Shown here one piece after another: positions 46,675-58,200 of a stretch of 64,000 nucleotides of DNA. Made by a program: the position numbers and the translations under genes. Each line of letters begins with the position of its first letter. Position 1 is the stretch's first letter. Source of the DNA: Byssochlamys sp. IMV 00236 (lineage: Eukaryota > Ascomycota > Eurotiomycetes > Eurotiales > Thermoascaceae); the NCBI GenBank assembly GCA_001931875.2, contig MSJH02000538.1:54733-118732 (forward strand), written 5' to 3'. The notes beneath the pieces were generated by a model, which was not told the origin of the DNA, did no database searches, and saw nothing but the letters and a program-made list of their open reading frames with translations.

Positions 46675-48264
46675 ATGTTTGGAAGAAGCTTTCCTTTTCT
46701 AAATTCCCTAAATGGGCCGTATCCACGTGGTAATCTTCCCCTCCATGCCGTGATTTGTCGTTTCTGCAGCGCTTTCTGCTTGGTCCACTTAGCCATAAGG
46801 CTGAAGCCCATCTCAGCCTGAGTCGTGGTGGGACTGGGGAGACGAGGAAATGGGTCTTGATATGTGTCACTATCTCTTGATTCATTCTTCTATGCCACAA
46901 TTTTCAGTGAAGATCATTTTGGATGGATTTGTCTCCATTCTTTTAGTCTGGCTTTATGTGACTGACAACCTGTTGCAGATCCATTAGATCAAAGGAGGAC
47001 CCCTACAAGTGGATATACGAGCAAAGTCCGCGTTCGAGAGAAGTACCACATTATTGGCTTCATCAGCAGCGGTACTTATGGCCGAGTATACAAAGCCATA
47101 CGCAGAAATGGCCAAAAAGGCGAATTCGCTATCAAAAAGTTCATACCCAACAGAACTCCCTATTGAATAGATGCAGGACTGACCGGTTCCAGATTTAAGC
47201 CCGATAAGGAGGGCGAGTTGATCCAGTACACGGGCCTGTCGCAGTCTGCCATTCGAGAGATGGCTCTTTGTTCGGAGCTCTCCCATGCTAACGTGGTAGG
47301 ACTTGAAGAGATCATCTTGGAGGACAAGTGTATCTTCATGGTCTTCGAGTACACAGAGCACGATCTGTTGCAAATCATCCACCACCACACCCAGCCACAG
47401 AGACATCCCATCCCGGCACCCATGGTCAGATCGATTTTGTTCCAGCTGTTGAATGGCCTGCTCTACCTCCACAGCAACTGGGTACTCCACCGCGATTTGA
47501 AGCCAGCGAATATTCTCGTCACCTCGTCTGGAGCGGTGCGCATAGGGGATCTTGGTCTTGCACGATTGTTCTACAAACCTCTTAACTCCTTGTTTTCTGG
47601 AGACAAGGTCGTCGTGACGATATGGTACCGTGCCCCAGAACTGCTACTTGGCAGTAGACACTACACGCCAGCTGTGGATCTTTGGGCGGTTGGATGTATC
47701 TTTGCAGAGTTGCTGTCACTTCGCCCGATCTTCAAAGGAGAGGAAGCAAAAATGGACAGCAAGAAGACGGTTCCGTTTCAGCGAAATCAGATGATGAAGA
47801 TCATGGAAATCTTGGGCTTGCCGCGCAAAGAAAACTGGCCGGGTCTGGTTTCGATGCCGGAATATCCCCAGCTCCAAAACCTGGCTTTGTCTCGAGGCGC
47901 AGGCCACTTTAATAAGCCGTCCAATTTGGAGGGATGGTACCAAAGCTGTCTAAAGAATGGCGGCTATTCTCAAAATTCGAGCGCTGGTACGCCCGGTGCG
48001 GACGGATTTGACCTACTGTCCCGGCTGCTCGAATACGACCCGACCAAGCGGATCACCGCCCGCGAGGCCTTGGAGCACCCTTATTTCAAGAATGGGGGCC
48101 CCATAAGTGCTAACTGCTTTGAGGGGTGCGAAGGGAAATATCCGCATCGTCGCGTGACTCAGGATGACAACGATATCCGCACCGGTAGTTTACCCGGCAC
48201 CAAACGGAGTGGTCTGCCAGATGACAGCCTAGTCGGGAGGCCGCCAAAACGTCTCAAGGATTGA
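46675..48264 (+). CDS. ssn3: Mediator kinase Ssn3/Srb10 (CDK8)
   Basis: Exons 46675-46729, 46979-47138 and 47193-48264 encode 428 residues, the usual length in Aspergillus. The N-terminus [12 protein letters not shown] is the characteristic fungal Ssn3 start. The kinase is complete: glycine loop [14 protein letters not shown], catalytic Lys in [14 protein letters not shown], the CDK8-type alpha-[22 protein letters not shown] in place of DFG, and the unusually long [31 protein letters not shown]. The C-terminal [10 protein letters not shown]...[14 protein letters not shown] and KRLKD nuclear-type tail are also typical. With cyclin C it forms the Mediator CDK8 module that phosphorylates RNA polymerase II CTD and transcription factors, mostly repressing stress and secondary-metabolism genes. 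Confidence 0.96.
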
Positions 48265-49529
48265 ATTCTGTTTGGATGATCTGTGTCTGCATTATCTGGA
48301 GTTTGGCAGGGTCTGACAAGGCTGGTGGTCATCCCGATATAGAGGAAAGGGCGTTTTGGGTCGTATACATTTTTCGTCGACTGCTGGCTTTCGACTCCCG
48401 CATCTTGATTGTTAAGACTTATCTTTTTTTTTTGGCTCTTGTCCAACACGGGGTTTTTGTGTCCACGACGATTATCCCCGCGGAAATCGTTAGCTGAATG
48501 AAGTACAGTACATGTGCTTGTTGGTCACGGAGACCCAACTATACAAACTATGAGCGAATTAGTATCCAGTGTATCTTGAGCATTCGTCAGAGAGACGCAT
48601 ATTTATTGGACCCTAATTCTCTCAAGTACGATCATTAAGCACAGTAAATGACTACTGCAGTGCCCATTGGTTGTTGAAAGTTCGACTCGGCACTTCCAAT
48701 GTAGAAAGTCTGGCGTATTCTATAACATCTTGCTGTCCCCACGGCGCATCTGTATCGACTCAGCTCTATATTACGACCGGGCAAAGATACAAGTAATCTT
48801 TATCTTTACTCACTAGAGCAGAGGAAAGGACAGTGATCCTCTCTTAAGTCATCCGCGATAGAAGTAGACAAGGCCATCATCATGCAATCCAGCTCCGCTC
48901 CCCGCCCCGAGAGTTGCACAGCCAAGAATATCGACGCCAGTGTCAGGAACCAACCAATATCCCCCTACTTCGAAAAAAAGAAAATGCCATTCTTCAACTC
49001 TGAAAATCTTCGCCGGCCGACAACTTCGGCACTTCCGTCGTGGCTGATAAATACGGCGTGGGGAAAGGATACTCTTTTCGGGTCGATTTGTCCTGTCACT
49101 CAGGAGGATGCGCTAGCGTGATTATGAATCTTAGAGAGAGAGAGAGGGTTTCTATGATGACTACTTTTCGATTAATGTGCGGCCTTTCTTTTCCGTGTCT
49201 GTTTATATCAGTTGGAGGATGAGAGGTTAGATGGATACGGGGTTGCGAGTGATAATTGCACTGCTTGTGACTGACGAAATGTGTTAATACTGATCGATTG
49301 AGATGCTCTACTAGCATAGAACATATCTGCGGCTTCGATAAGAGCCATCGAGATTGAAACCAGAGTTATGATATTATATTGGATACAGACAAGCCCTTGT
49401 GTCCCCCGTTTTACGCCATGAGTCTCAACCACCTGATACACCCTTCATGATCCTTAGTCGTGGTATTTTCTGGTCCCCCCATTACTTCCGTAAGACGCCC
49501 GTGTGATAGAAGAAAAATAAAATAAAAAA
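48265..49529. other. Intergenic region between convergent genes
   Basis: It holds 3' flanks of Ssn3 and the UBR7-like gene. A 79-codon plus-strand frame at 48882-49121 starts with an ATG and is P/S/K-rich (ISPYFEKKKMPFFNSENLRR); it could be a small gene or chance, and I see no supporting motif. A (GA)n run lies near 49131-49147. Confidence 0.4.
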
Positions 49530-51273
49530 TCAATAGCCTGTCCAATAAAAGGTCAGAATTTAGTCACTGTGAAATTTCCGAGTGCAGGGAGACATACCAC
49601 TCTGCTCCTTTCTGTTGTCACCTCCATCTGGATCTTCGCCTTGGCCACCGGCGCCAGCTGCGGCAGCCCGACCACCGGCTTCTTGTATGCCCTGAGCATC
49701 GCCTCTGAGCTTCTCGAAATAGGCTTTGATATCCTCAGCGCCGACAGCCTGTCCACTTTCTGCAAATGGCTTCAAGAATTCCTTCACCTTGTCTCGCAGA
49801 TGATTGTAAACCATGACACCCTCAATGGCTTTCACTCGATCCATATTGCTCAATGCTGCTTCTCCTCGCTCTAGGAGGCTTCCGGTGCCCTGACTGCCGC
49901 CGCCGTTGGCCTCGTCACCGTCTTCGGAGAGCGGCGGCTCATACGTCTCTTCCTCTTCTCTCAACTGTGGATGAGGGATAAGGTTTGGGAAGCAATCGGG
50001 GCAATGGCATAGGTGGTCGCGAAAATCCTCTTTGAGGAAGAGAGAGAAGGCCCCCGTAGGAGCAGACTTAGGAAGAAAGTCATGCTTATGCTTGGGTGTC
50101 TCCGTGGAAGTAGTGCTGATTTTCGCATCCTTGTGGTCATCCGGCGAGTCTTCCTTGGTGCGCTTAGAGTCAGGTTCTTCAAGGTCATCCTCTGCCTTGC
50201 GCTTCTTTGTACTGTTGGCTTGTTCTTTCTCAGCCTCGGCTGCAGCAGGAGCCTCTTTAGGTTCGGCGTCTTTCAACCCTCCTTCTTTGTAGACAGCTGG
50301 TAAGAATCCCGGCGTACCAGCATAGCGCTTCAGCCACGGGTTGGAATCGAGACATTTGTAACATATAAAGGTCTCGAAGTCATCCTCGCCAGGGAAACCT
50401 GGTGGAAGCGGCGTTTCTTCATCCTCATCAAATCCATCCGTCGCCTCCTTCTTCTCTTCCTCGGTCATCGCGGCCTCTTGCTTTTTAACTTTGTTCCAGT
50501 CGCGAGGAAGACCGATCAGACACTCTGGATGCCACCAATCCTCCCCGCAACCGCCTGTTTCCACAGTGCCTAGTCCAAGACATTGGAACATCGTTCCCTT
50601 TTCTGTATGCGCATCATACACTTCGAGACACCCGCAGAATCTGTTCTGAAAGTTGTGATTGTATTTATTTCCCGCGGCAGGTTCCTGGGAGTGGACGCCT
50701 TTCGAGCCGGTGGCGGGGTCTGCTCGAAGAGTGCATGGCGAAGTCGACGGCAGACGAGTGGTTCCGCAGTCGCAAACAAAGTTCCTTTTGTTGAACAGCT
50801 CGACTAGCGTGTGCTCGCCGTGGCAGGAGATGGAGCACGAGTAGCAAACTCCAGCAGGGGTATACGGGTCATCGAGGTTCTTGGGAGGGTTGCAGGTAAG
50901 GCACGAAAAGATACTCTGTCGTAGTGCACCTAATGGCTGCGTGCAGTTATCAAAAGACTTGAAAGGTCAGCAAACTTAGAGGGTTATGAGCATGTACATG
51001 GATAGGCTTACATAGGGGAGCACTTCACGTGCATCAGCCTCGAGTTTGAGTTGGTTTTCAAGGAAACTGTGATGGAAAAGTGGTTAGACAGATCGCGTAT
51101 GTTGAAGATTGATACATCTTATGATGACAGTACGGTCAAGGAAAGCAGCATACATACTCTTTAGCTGTCTGGGAATCTTGGGACGTGAAGCTCTCTCTGC
51201 GACGGCTTTTGTCCTGCTCTCCATTTTGCGGCTGGGCGCTGGTGGACTGGTCTGGTTTCTTCTGGTCATCCAT
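49530..51273 (-). CDS. UBR7/Mlo2-like protein: UBR box plus PHD-type zinc finger
   Basis: Exons 51273-51158, 51066-51012, 50957-49598 and 49537-49530 give 512 residues. A UBR box spans about 65-145 with Cys/His ligands in CLTCNPP, GVCYSCSISCHGEH and VCDCGTTR. A PHD-like finger follows at about 175-275: FCGCLEVYD, MFQCLGLG, GGCGEDWWHPECLIGL, FICYKCLDSNPWLKRY. Then comes an acidic/Lys-rich linker and a conserved FRDHLCHCPDC motif. This order matches human UBR7 and fission-yeast mlo2, putative E3-type or histone-binding proteins. The last exon encodes only the end of the C-terminus (...SGY): intron 49597-49538 has GTATGT, CTGAC branch and ACAG. Without that splice the frame ends 10 residues later at 49560. 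Confidence 0.87.
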
Positions 51274-52273
51274 TGCACCACTCCAGGTAAAACAAGAGGC
51301 GACAAAAAGATTGGCGATAAGACAACAGATGAATTTGATGTCGTTGTGTTTGCCTTTCTCACTGTGATCACTCAGCCTGCCCTTGCCCGAGTGCCGCGTC
51401 CATTACTTACGCGCAAGGCGCGCGGCACTTTAAGTGTTTGCGTGGTTTGCATTTAATGATCCCAATATCCCTGGAATCGTGGAACTACAGCTGGAGTACA
51501 TGCAACCGCCTGAAGATTAATGTATTGATGCGTATTCCGATGGTAAAACTTACATGAATTACACAGTAGTGATTTCCCAATTCTGTATAGGATGTCTTGG
51601 TGTTGCTGCGGGTCGAAGCTTCACTCCCAAGTGGAACTTCGAGCTGCAGGCCAGACACGTAGCAGGCGACTAACAAAGCCAGTTATTCTATGTTCCGGGG
51701 ATCCTCAGCTACTTAGTAGTTGCTACGGTCAGGATCTTTGATCGCTGCAACAAAAAAGAGAAGGGATGGCTGCTAGCATTTATCCAGGCTGCTTTCCATT
51801 CTCGCCTTCACAGGACCTAGGCAATGATCTTCCTCAGTACAATTGGACAGCACTAAAGCCTCCAGTATATGATGCCATTATACTGTAAGCTTGTCAGAAT
51901 TTATAATTATAGGAATAAACTCTTGTGGCTGATTATCTAACGTGTGCTGAAACTTGAGGCAGTCTGTTCTATATACCTAGGTATGCCCGGGCACAGACTC
52001 GCCTTACCGGATTTGGGTTTAATGGAAAAAAAGCGACGCGTCGGGAATCGCGACTACGACGCGTCGTTGCCGGGCCACAGTAAACGCACCATCGACCCTT
52101 GCGGGCGGCGTCTTTCTCCTCCCTTGAGCTGGCGATCAATCTCAAATCGCAAATTCCAACAGCCACATCCACTGTTCATCCTGTCATCCAACCGCCATCT
52201 TGATCTATCGTACATTCGATACGAACGAAATTTGTCGGATGGTTGACAGTGCGTGAATTTTGCAGAGCACACA
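51274..52273. promoter_or_regulatory. Divergent promoter of the UBR7-like gene and MCM2
   Basis: Exactly 1 kb lies between the two start codons. The MCM2-proximal third holds the paired ACGCGT palindromes. No other strong element is visible. Confidence 0.6.
52034..52066. promoter_or_regulatory. Twin MCB palindromes upstream of MCM2
   Basis: CGACGCGTCG occurs at 52034-52043 and again at 52057-52066, two copies of a perfect 10-bp palindrome 23 bp apart, 208-240 bp upstream of the MCM2 start codon. Both contain ACGCGT, the MluI cell-cycle box bound by MBF, which drives MCM and other replication genes at G1/S in yeasts. The spacing of about two helical turns would place both on the same face of the DNA. 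Binding here is inferred. Confidence 0.75.
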
Positions 52274-55254
52274 ATGAGGTGAGCAAAAGATCTTTCCTCA
52301 GTCTTTGCAGTTGCGCCGCAGTTGCAATGAGTCGTTCTCAAATCTCTCGTATCATGATAGCTGACCTCGCACAAGTTCCCCTCTTCGACCCAGCTCCTCA
52401 GCCGCAAATCGCGGTCTGGGAAACTTGAACAGACGCAAGCGCGACAGAGAGCCCGACGATGAAACTTCTTCGGTTGCTGCTCCGCCGTCAAGTCGTAAGT
52501 TAAAGAGAGTATGATTGACGAAAACCTCAGTAAAACTGATCTATCTTGTGATAGCCCCTCCCTCCTCTCCGCCTATGCTTCCATTCGACGAAGAGAATGA
52601 CCGAGACGAGGAAGCTGAGCTGTTGGGGGACATCGATGATATTGAAGAGATGGCCGAAGATGAAGACGGAATCGATCTCTTCGGCGATAACTTCGAAAAA
52701 GATTACCGAAACACCCAGGACCAAATGTATCGAGGACATGACATTGACGATGACGGAGAGTATGACGAACTGGACCCCGCTGCTCGCCGACAGCTCGAGG
52801 CCCGTTTGAACAAGAGAGATAGGGAATTGGCACGCCGTCGTCGCATGCCTGCTGCTTTCCTGCAAGATGATGATGACGACATGAATGTCGATCTTACTAG
52901 GCAACCTCGCCGCAGGAGACACCACTACGATGAGGACCACGAAGATATCGAAATGGGCGAAGATATCATGGAAGAGGAGCTTTCTCTGGAAGAATTGGCA
53001 GATGTCAAAGCCTCCAACATCACAGAGTGGATTCTCCAACCTCAAGTGCTACGCTCAATCCATCGCGAGTTCAAGGCCTTCTTGACTGAGTACACAGACG
53101 CTTCTGGAAGCTCGGTGTACGGTAACCGTATCCGTACTCTGGGAGAGGTCAACTCTGCATCTCTGGAGGTTTCCTATGAGCACCTGAGTTCGACTAAGGC
53201 CACCCTTGCGTATTTCCTTGCAAACGAGCCCACGGAGGTCCTGAAAGTATTCGATCAAGCCGCACTCGATGTCACTTTGTTCCACTACCCGCAGTACCAC
53301 GACATTCATAACGAAATCCACGTCCGTATCACGGACCTTCCAATCGTGTACACTCTCCGAGAGCTCCGTCAATCGCACCTCAATTGCCTGGTCCGCGTGA
53401 GCGGAGTCGTCACCAGAAGAACAGGCGTGTTCCCTCAGCTCAAATACGTTCTGTTCATTTGCAACAAGTGCGGTATGACTCTGGGTCCTTTCCAGCAGGA
53501 AGCGAGTGCCGAGGTCAAGATCTCCTTCTGCCAGAACTGCCAGTCAAGAGGTCCCTTCACATTGAACTCTGCGAAGACTGTTTATCGAAACTATCAGAAA
53601 TTGACTCTGCAGGAGTCACCTGGTTCGGTGCCCGCTGGCCGTCTCCCGCGCCAGCGAGAGGTGATCCTCCTTGCTGATCTCATCGACTCTGCGAAACCTG
53701 GAGATGAGATTGAAGTTACTGGTATCTACCGCAACAGCTACGATGCTCAGCTCAACAACAAGAACGGATTCCCTGTTTTTGCTACCATCCTTGAGGCGAA
53801 TCATGTCATCAAATCGCACGACCAGCAGGCTGGTTTCCATCTGACCGAGGAAGATGAGCGACAGATTCGTGCTCTTTCAAGAGATCCTGATATTGTGGAC
53901 AAGATTATCCGATCTATTGCTCCCAGCATCTACGGCCACTTGGACGTAAAGACTGCAGTTGCTCTGTCTTTGTTCGGTGGTGTCAGCAAAGAGGCGCAAG
54001 GAAAGATGTCCATCCGTGGCGATATCAACGTTCTCCTGCTTGGTGACCCTGGTACCGCCAAGTCTCAGGTGCTCAAGTACGTCGAAAAGACAGCCCACCG
54101 CGCAGTCTTTGCGACTGGTCAGGGTGCAAGTGCTGTCGGTCTGACGGCCAGTGTCCGTCGTGATCCCCTGACAAACGAGTGGACCCTTGAGGGTGGTGCT
54201 CTCGTCCTTGCGGACCGGGGTACCTGCCTGATTGATGAATTCGACAAGATGAATGACCAGGATCGTACTTCCATCCACGAGGCTATGGAGCAACAAACTA
54301 TCTCTATCTCCAAGGCTGGTATCGTCACCACCCTCCAAGCTCGATGCGCAGTTGTTGCAGCCGCGAATCCGATCGGTGGCCGATACAACGGCACTATCCC
54401 TTTCTCTCAGAACGTCCAACTTACTGAGCCCATTTTGTCTCGTTTCGACATTCTCTGCGTCGTACGTGATCAGGTGGAACCGAGTGAAGATGAGCGCTTG
54501 GCCAACTTCGTGATCGAGTCTCACCACCGCGCCAATCCTACGAGGCCACACAGGGATGAGCAAGGTAACCTAGTCAACGCTGATGGTCAGCGTATTGACG
54601 AGGAAGGATATCGTGTTGACAACAACGGCAACCGCCTTCCCCTCACCCCTGAGGAGCAGCGGAAACGAGAGGAAGCGAAGCGCAAGGAGGAGGAAGAGAA
54701 GGAGGGAGAGATCCCGCAGGAACTACTACGAAAATACATTCTGTATGCCCGCGAGAGATGTCACCCTAAGCTCTACCAAATCGACCAGGACAAGGTGGCT
54801 CGCCTGTTCGCGGACATGAGACGTGAGTCTCTCGCCACAGGAGCGTATCCTATCACTGTAAGTACCAAGCCAATGGCTCCTTGCTTGACCGCACTTACTG
54901 ACATGCACAGGTCCGTCACCTCGAAGCCATTATGCGTATCGCGGAGGCCTTCTGCAAGATGCGTCTCTCTGAATACTGCTCCTCGCAGGATATCGACCGC
55001 GCCATTGCTGTGACGGTCGAGTCCTTCATTGGAAGCCAAAAAGTCAGCTGCAAGAAGGCTCTTTCGAGAGCGTTTGCCAAGTACGTTCTTTACCCTTCTT
55101 CCAAAAAAAAGTAAAAGGAGACATGGCAGGAAAATACTAACAAAGACCCTACAGGTACACACTCTCCAGACCCAAGCCGCAATCTAAGCGGAAGGCCGGT
55201 ATCTCGTCGCAGAACCCGTATTCCCGTCGAAACGCGGGTGCAGTTTCTGCGTAA
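52274..55254 (+). CDS. mcm2: DNA replication licensing factor MCM2
   Basis: Exons 52274-52278, 52433-52494, 52555-54857, 54911-55080 and 55155-55254 encode 879 residues. The first coding exon is just ATGAG; the acidic N-terminus (MRRKRDREPDDE, then a D/E-rich region) is typical of Mcm2, which binds histone H3-H4. The zinc finger reads CNKCGM...CQNCQSRG (about 325-360). The AAA+ core has Walker A GDPGTAKSQ (about 519), Walker B LIDEFDKM (about 580) and the arginine finger SRFDI (about 650). It is a subunit of the Mcm2-7 helicase loaded at origins. The Mcm2-specific tail with YTLSRPKPQSKRK closes the protein. The tiny first exon is an annotation hazard: a model lacking it starts inside the acidic region. 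Confidence 0.96.
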
Positions 55255-55734
55255 GAGTGATACGGTATATGGATAAAAGAAATAGGTAATTTTCTTGTAA
55301 TATGCGGAAGAGGAAGCCTGGGGATTCCTTGTTTATCATCATCTACTTGATTCATCTGTCCGGTTCTTAAAGGTTATCATCAGATGGAGTTTGGGTTATT
55401 GATTGCGGTCTCTCTTTTATGATATTGTCTGTTTGCGCCCTTGTTTCTACGGCTGAAGATGAGTTGTTATGGTAGATACCTCTTGACATGTGATGGTGAC
55501 CAACGAATAGAAATATAAAGAACATTCGTCAATTTGCGTCTCTACTAAGAATTGCTATCTATCTATAACCTTCTAAATATCCCAAACGCCCGTCTATATA
55601 CCTACCTACGCCATGTAAAATCACCGAACCCGCATCTCTATAGGTAGAGGCAGTTTTTTTTTAACGAAACCCCGGTACTCGTGAAATGGAAAAGAAAAAA
55701 GAAAAAGCGACAGCAAGATGAACAACCACACAGC
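55255..55734. other. Intergenic region between convergent genes
   Basis: Holds the 3' flanks of MCM2 and the F-box gene. AT-rich with T runs near 55649. No other feature is seen. Confidence 0.6.
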
Positions 55735-56880
55735 TCACTTCTTTCTCCACACACCACAACCATCATGAACCCAACCTCCACCACCAAGCACAGTGCCCAC
55801 CACCGCGCGCAAATCCGCCTGCATCGGCTCAACGGCATAATCGCAGGCCTGAAACTCGACTAAATTCCGCCTATTCCCTGCATCTCTCACCGCATGCGCG
55901 ATGAGCGAGTATCCCGTCGCGATCTCCATCCAGGGATCGCGCGGATCCATCGACCCGCGCCGCTCGTCCTCGATCACACTATCGCTCTTCCCCGGTGCGA
56001 GTTGCACGCTGAAGGAGCGTAGTTCCGTCATCGTCTCCAGCACGTCGAGGACCAGCTTGACGTGGTTGTAGAATGGGAAGACGGCGGTGTAGTGGAAGGA
56101 TGTGAGACGATTGAGGGATGGGAGCGGGTCGGGAAGGGAGTCGGCGATGACGCGCTCGTCGGAGACGAGAGTGCCCCATTTATCGAATATGGAGGGGATA
56201 CGAAGGAGGAAGTATTCGTAGTGGTTGTAGGCGCGGAGGGAGGAGGATTCGTTGAATGCGAGTTTGCTCCATGGTCGGGCGGATAGGATGTTCGTGGTGG
56301 CGGAATCGTCGTCGTCGTCCTTGTCTTGTAGAGCCGGACACGACGAGATGGAATCGCGATGACCGCGCACTGGGGGTTCTTGTTCCAATTGCAAGATCTG
56401 CAATGGGATCTCGAAAGCCCAGCTGTGTGTTCCTACGACCTTGGTGAGGGTCATATCTCCGATAAAGAGCGGTGATGCAACGATCGTGATGCGCTGCGGA
56501 TTAATCTCCCTCAGCACTCGCTGCCACCATGTCGTGTCACGACGACCAGTGACTGTTTCCTTCCCCGTCACCACGAGCGAGCGCACACGTCGTTTGAGTC
56601 CTGATTTCTGGATAAAGGCTAGGAAGTCCCTCTCATCGCGGATATCGAAGCGTAAATGCGAAAAGAGGAACGGGCGCGCAAGATGGTAGAATTGGGAGGA
56701 GGTGCATGAGAGGTTCTTCAGTGGTTTGGTCGCGCTCTCGGTGAGTTGAAGGCTAGGAGCATCGTGGAGGCCAGAAGTAGATGGAGGGTCCGTATCAAGG
56801 TAAAACATAATCTCTGTAAGAAGCTCGTTTGGCAGCGATGCCAATCGCGAGGATGAGGAGCATTGTTGTTGTAGCTGCAT
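55735..56880 (-). CDS. F-box domain protein
   Basis: Intronless, 381 residues from ATG 56880 (MQLQQQCSSSSRL); five upstream codons are open only through a TTG. The F-box lies at about 11-75: LASLPNELLTEIMFYLD, then KNLSCTSSQFYHLARPFLFSHL, the usual L-P-x-E-L-L...L-S...L-x-R...L pattern. The rest is a Leu-rich, mixed alpha/beta region of the type found in large fungal F-box families, without readable LRR or WD repeats. F-box proteins bring substrates to SCF ubiquitin ligases through Skp1; the target is unknown. Highly diverse F-box genes are common in Pezizomycotina. Confidence 0.85.
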   Translation of the reverse strand: MQLQQQCSSSSRLASLPNELLTEIMFYLDTDPPSTSGLHDAPSLQLTESATKPLKNLSCTSSQFYHLARPFLFSHLRFDIRDERDFLAFIQKSGLKRRVRSLVVTGKETVTGRRDTTWWQRVLREINPQRITIVASPLFIGDMTLTKVVGTHSWAFEIPLQILQLEQEPPVRGHRDSISSCPALQDKDDDDDSATTNILSARPWSKLAFNESSSLRAYNHYEYFLLRIPSIFDKWGTLVSDERVIADSLPDPLPSLNRLTSFHYTAVFPFYNHVKLVLDVLETMTELRSFSVQLAPGKSDSVIEDERRGSMDPRDPWMEIATGYSLIAHAVRDAGNRRNLVEFQACDYAVEPMQADLRAVVGTVLGGGGWVHDGCGVWRKK

Positions 56881-58200
56881 GGTTTCGACACACAATCTTT
56901 TTAAACCCTTTCTCTTTCTTTTTCAGCGCCTGCGCCTGGTAATTAATTATGTTTAATGATGGGTGAGTGTTCGCATCGCACACGGATTGATAGCGAGGGA
57001 TTGACGTCGCGGTCAACGACAATTGTCAATTGGACATGGTTCTGTTCTCAGGTGAAAAAGAAAAAAAAAGAAATAAGGACGCGAAACTGGTGGTTGGTTT
57101 ATATGATTTCAATGTGAGATTTATTTTTTTTTCGCCTTCAAGATCGAATCCCGAAAACGCCGCTAGCGTCACCGCAACTTTGGATCAGGATGAAAATGCA
57201 ACAGCACGCTGGTCTGAGTAAGAGAATACGGGGTAAATCGGAGAGACCAGCGCATACTGGCATGTATGCTGGCATCATTGATCCGTCTGTACCCGATATA
57301 GATATATACACAGATGGCTGACCCGTGGTTCTTTTTCTCTCCCGTTGACTCGGCCGATAACGCTGAAGGTTAACTAGTGTTAGTTATCGAGATGATGTCC
57401 TTTCTCGTATTCCGGGCTCTGCATCAGTTAGTTACCATAGTTCTTGGTCCGTAAAGTCCAATGACCTGAATCGTGCAGACGAGGTCGCAGGATAGCCTCT
57501 ATGGCGATGCTGCAGTTCGTGGTATATAAGAGCGAGCCGATAACATAGGATTACTTGACTATCTCCAAACCCACTAGACTTAATAATAATTAGTGGCTAT
57601 TATTATTATCCATTATTCTGGTACTTATCGGTATTCTAGCCGGTCGCCCACATTTTCTCTTTCCGCCCCGCTCGGAGAAACTGTTCGCTTTACGACAATC
57701 CGATTAACAATCATCCTCAGTTTTGCTACGAGATCATGACATAACGCCATAACGCTGGCATCTTATTCTGTTTCCAGATGCGCATTATTATACATATCCT
57801 TCAATATATACTGATCGGTCACAGTCCAAAAGAATAAAAAATAAAATAATAACAAGAAAAACCCTCCGCTCGATGTGGAGAGCACAGGTGGTGGGGCTTG
57901 TCGTCTGGAGGCGTACAAGTTCGACTCTTCGGCACAGATGCTGTTGAACGAATGCCGAACTACGGAGTCCCCGCCTGGAAACGGAAATACCCCTCCAGCT
58001 TTTTTTTTTCTACGTGGTTGGAAAGCTTTTGGATACTCTTCCCAGATTGTTATTGTACCTGAAGTTGACCCTGGAAGAGGTAGGGTTCCTCCTTGCCCCC
58101 AATGCCGAAGATCGTGGTGGCGGCCATCGATAAGACAAGAGCTAATCTGATCGGATTTGATCCAGCCATTCTCCGGTATCATAGTTAACAGGATATCACC
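56881..58200. other. Divergent promoter region of the F-box and MetE-like genes
   Basis: About 1.3 kb between two divergent start codons. A short TATATAA-like GTATATAAGAG lies at 57520-57530. A 231-codon minus-strand frame (58458-57763) covers the MetE-like first exon in antisense and is not called. No other feature is seen. Confidence 0.5.

Noticed and set aside
46198..46811. Minus-strand frames of 63-130 codons before Ssn3
   Set aside because: They overlap each other and the first exon of ssn3 in antisense and carry no motif.
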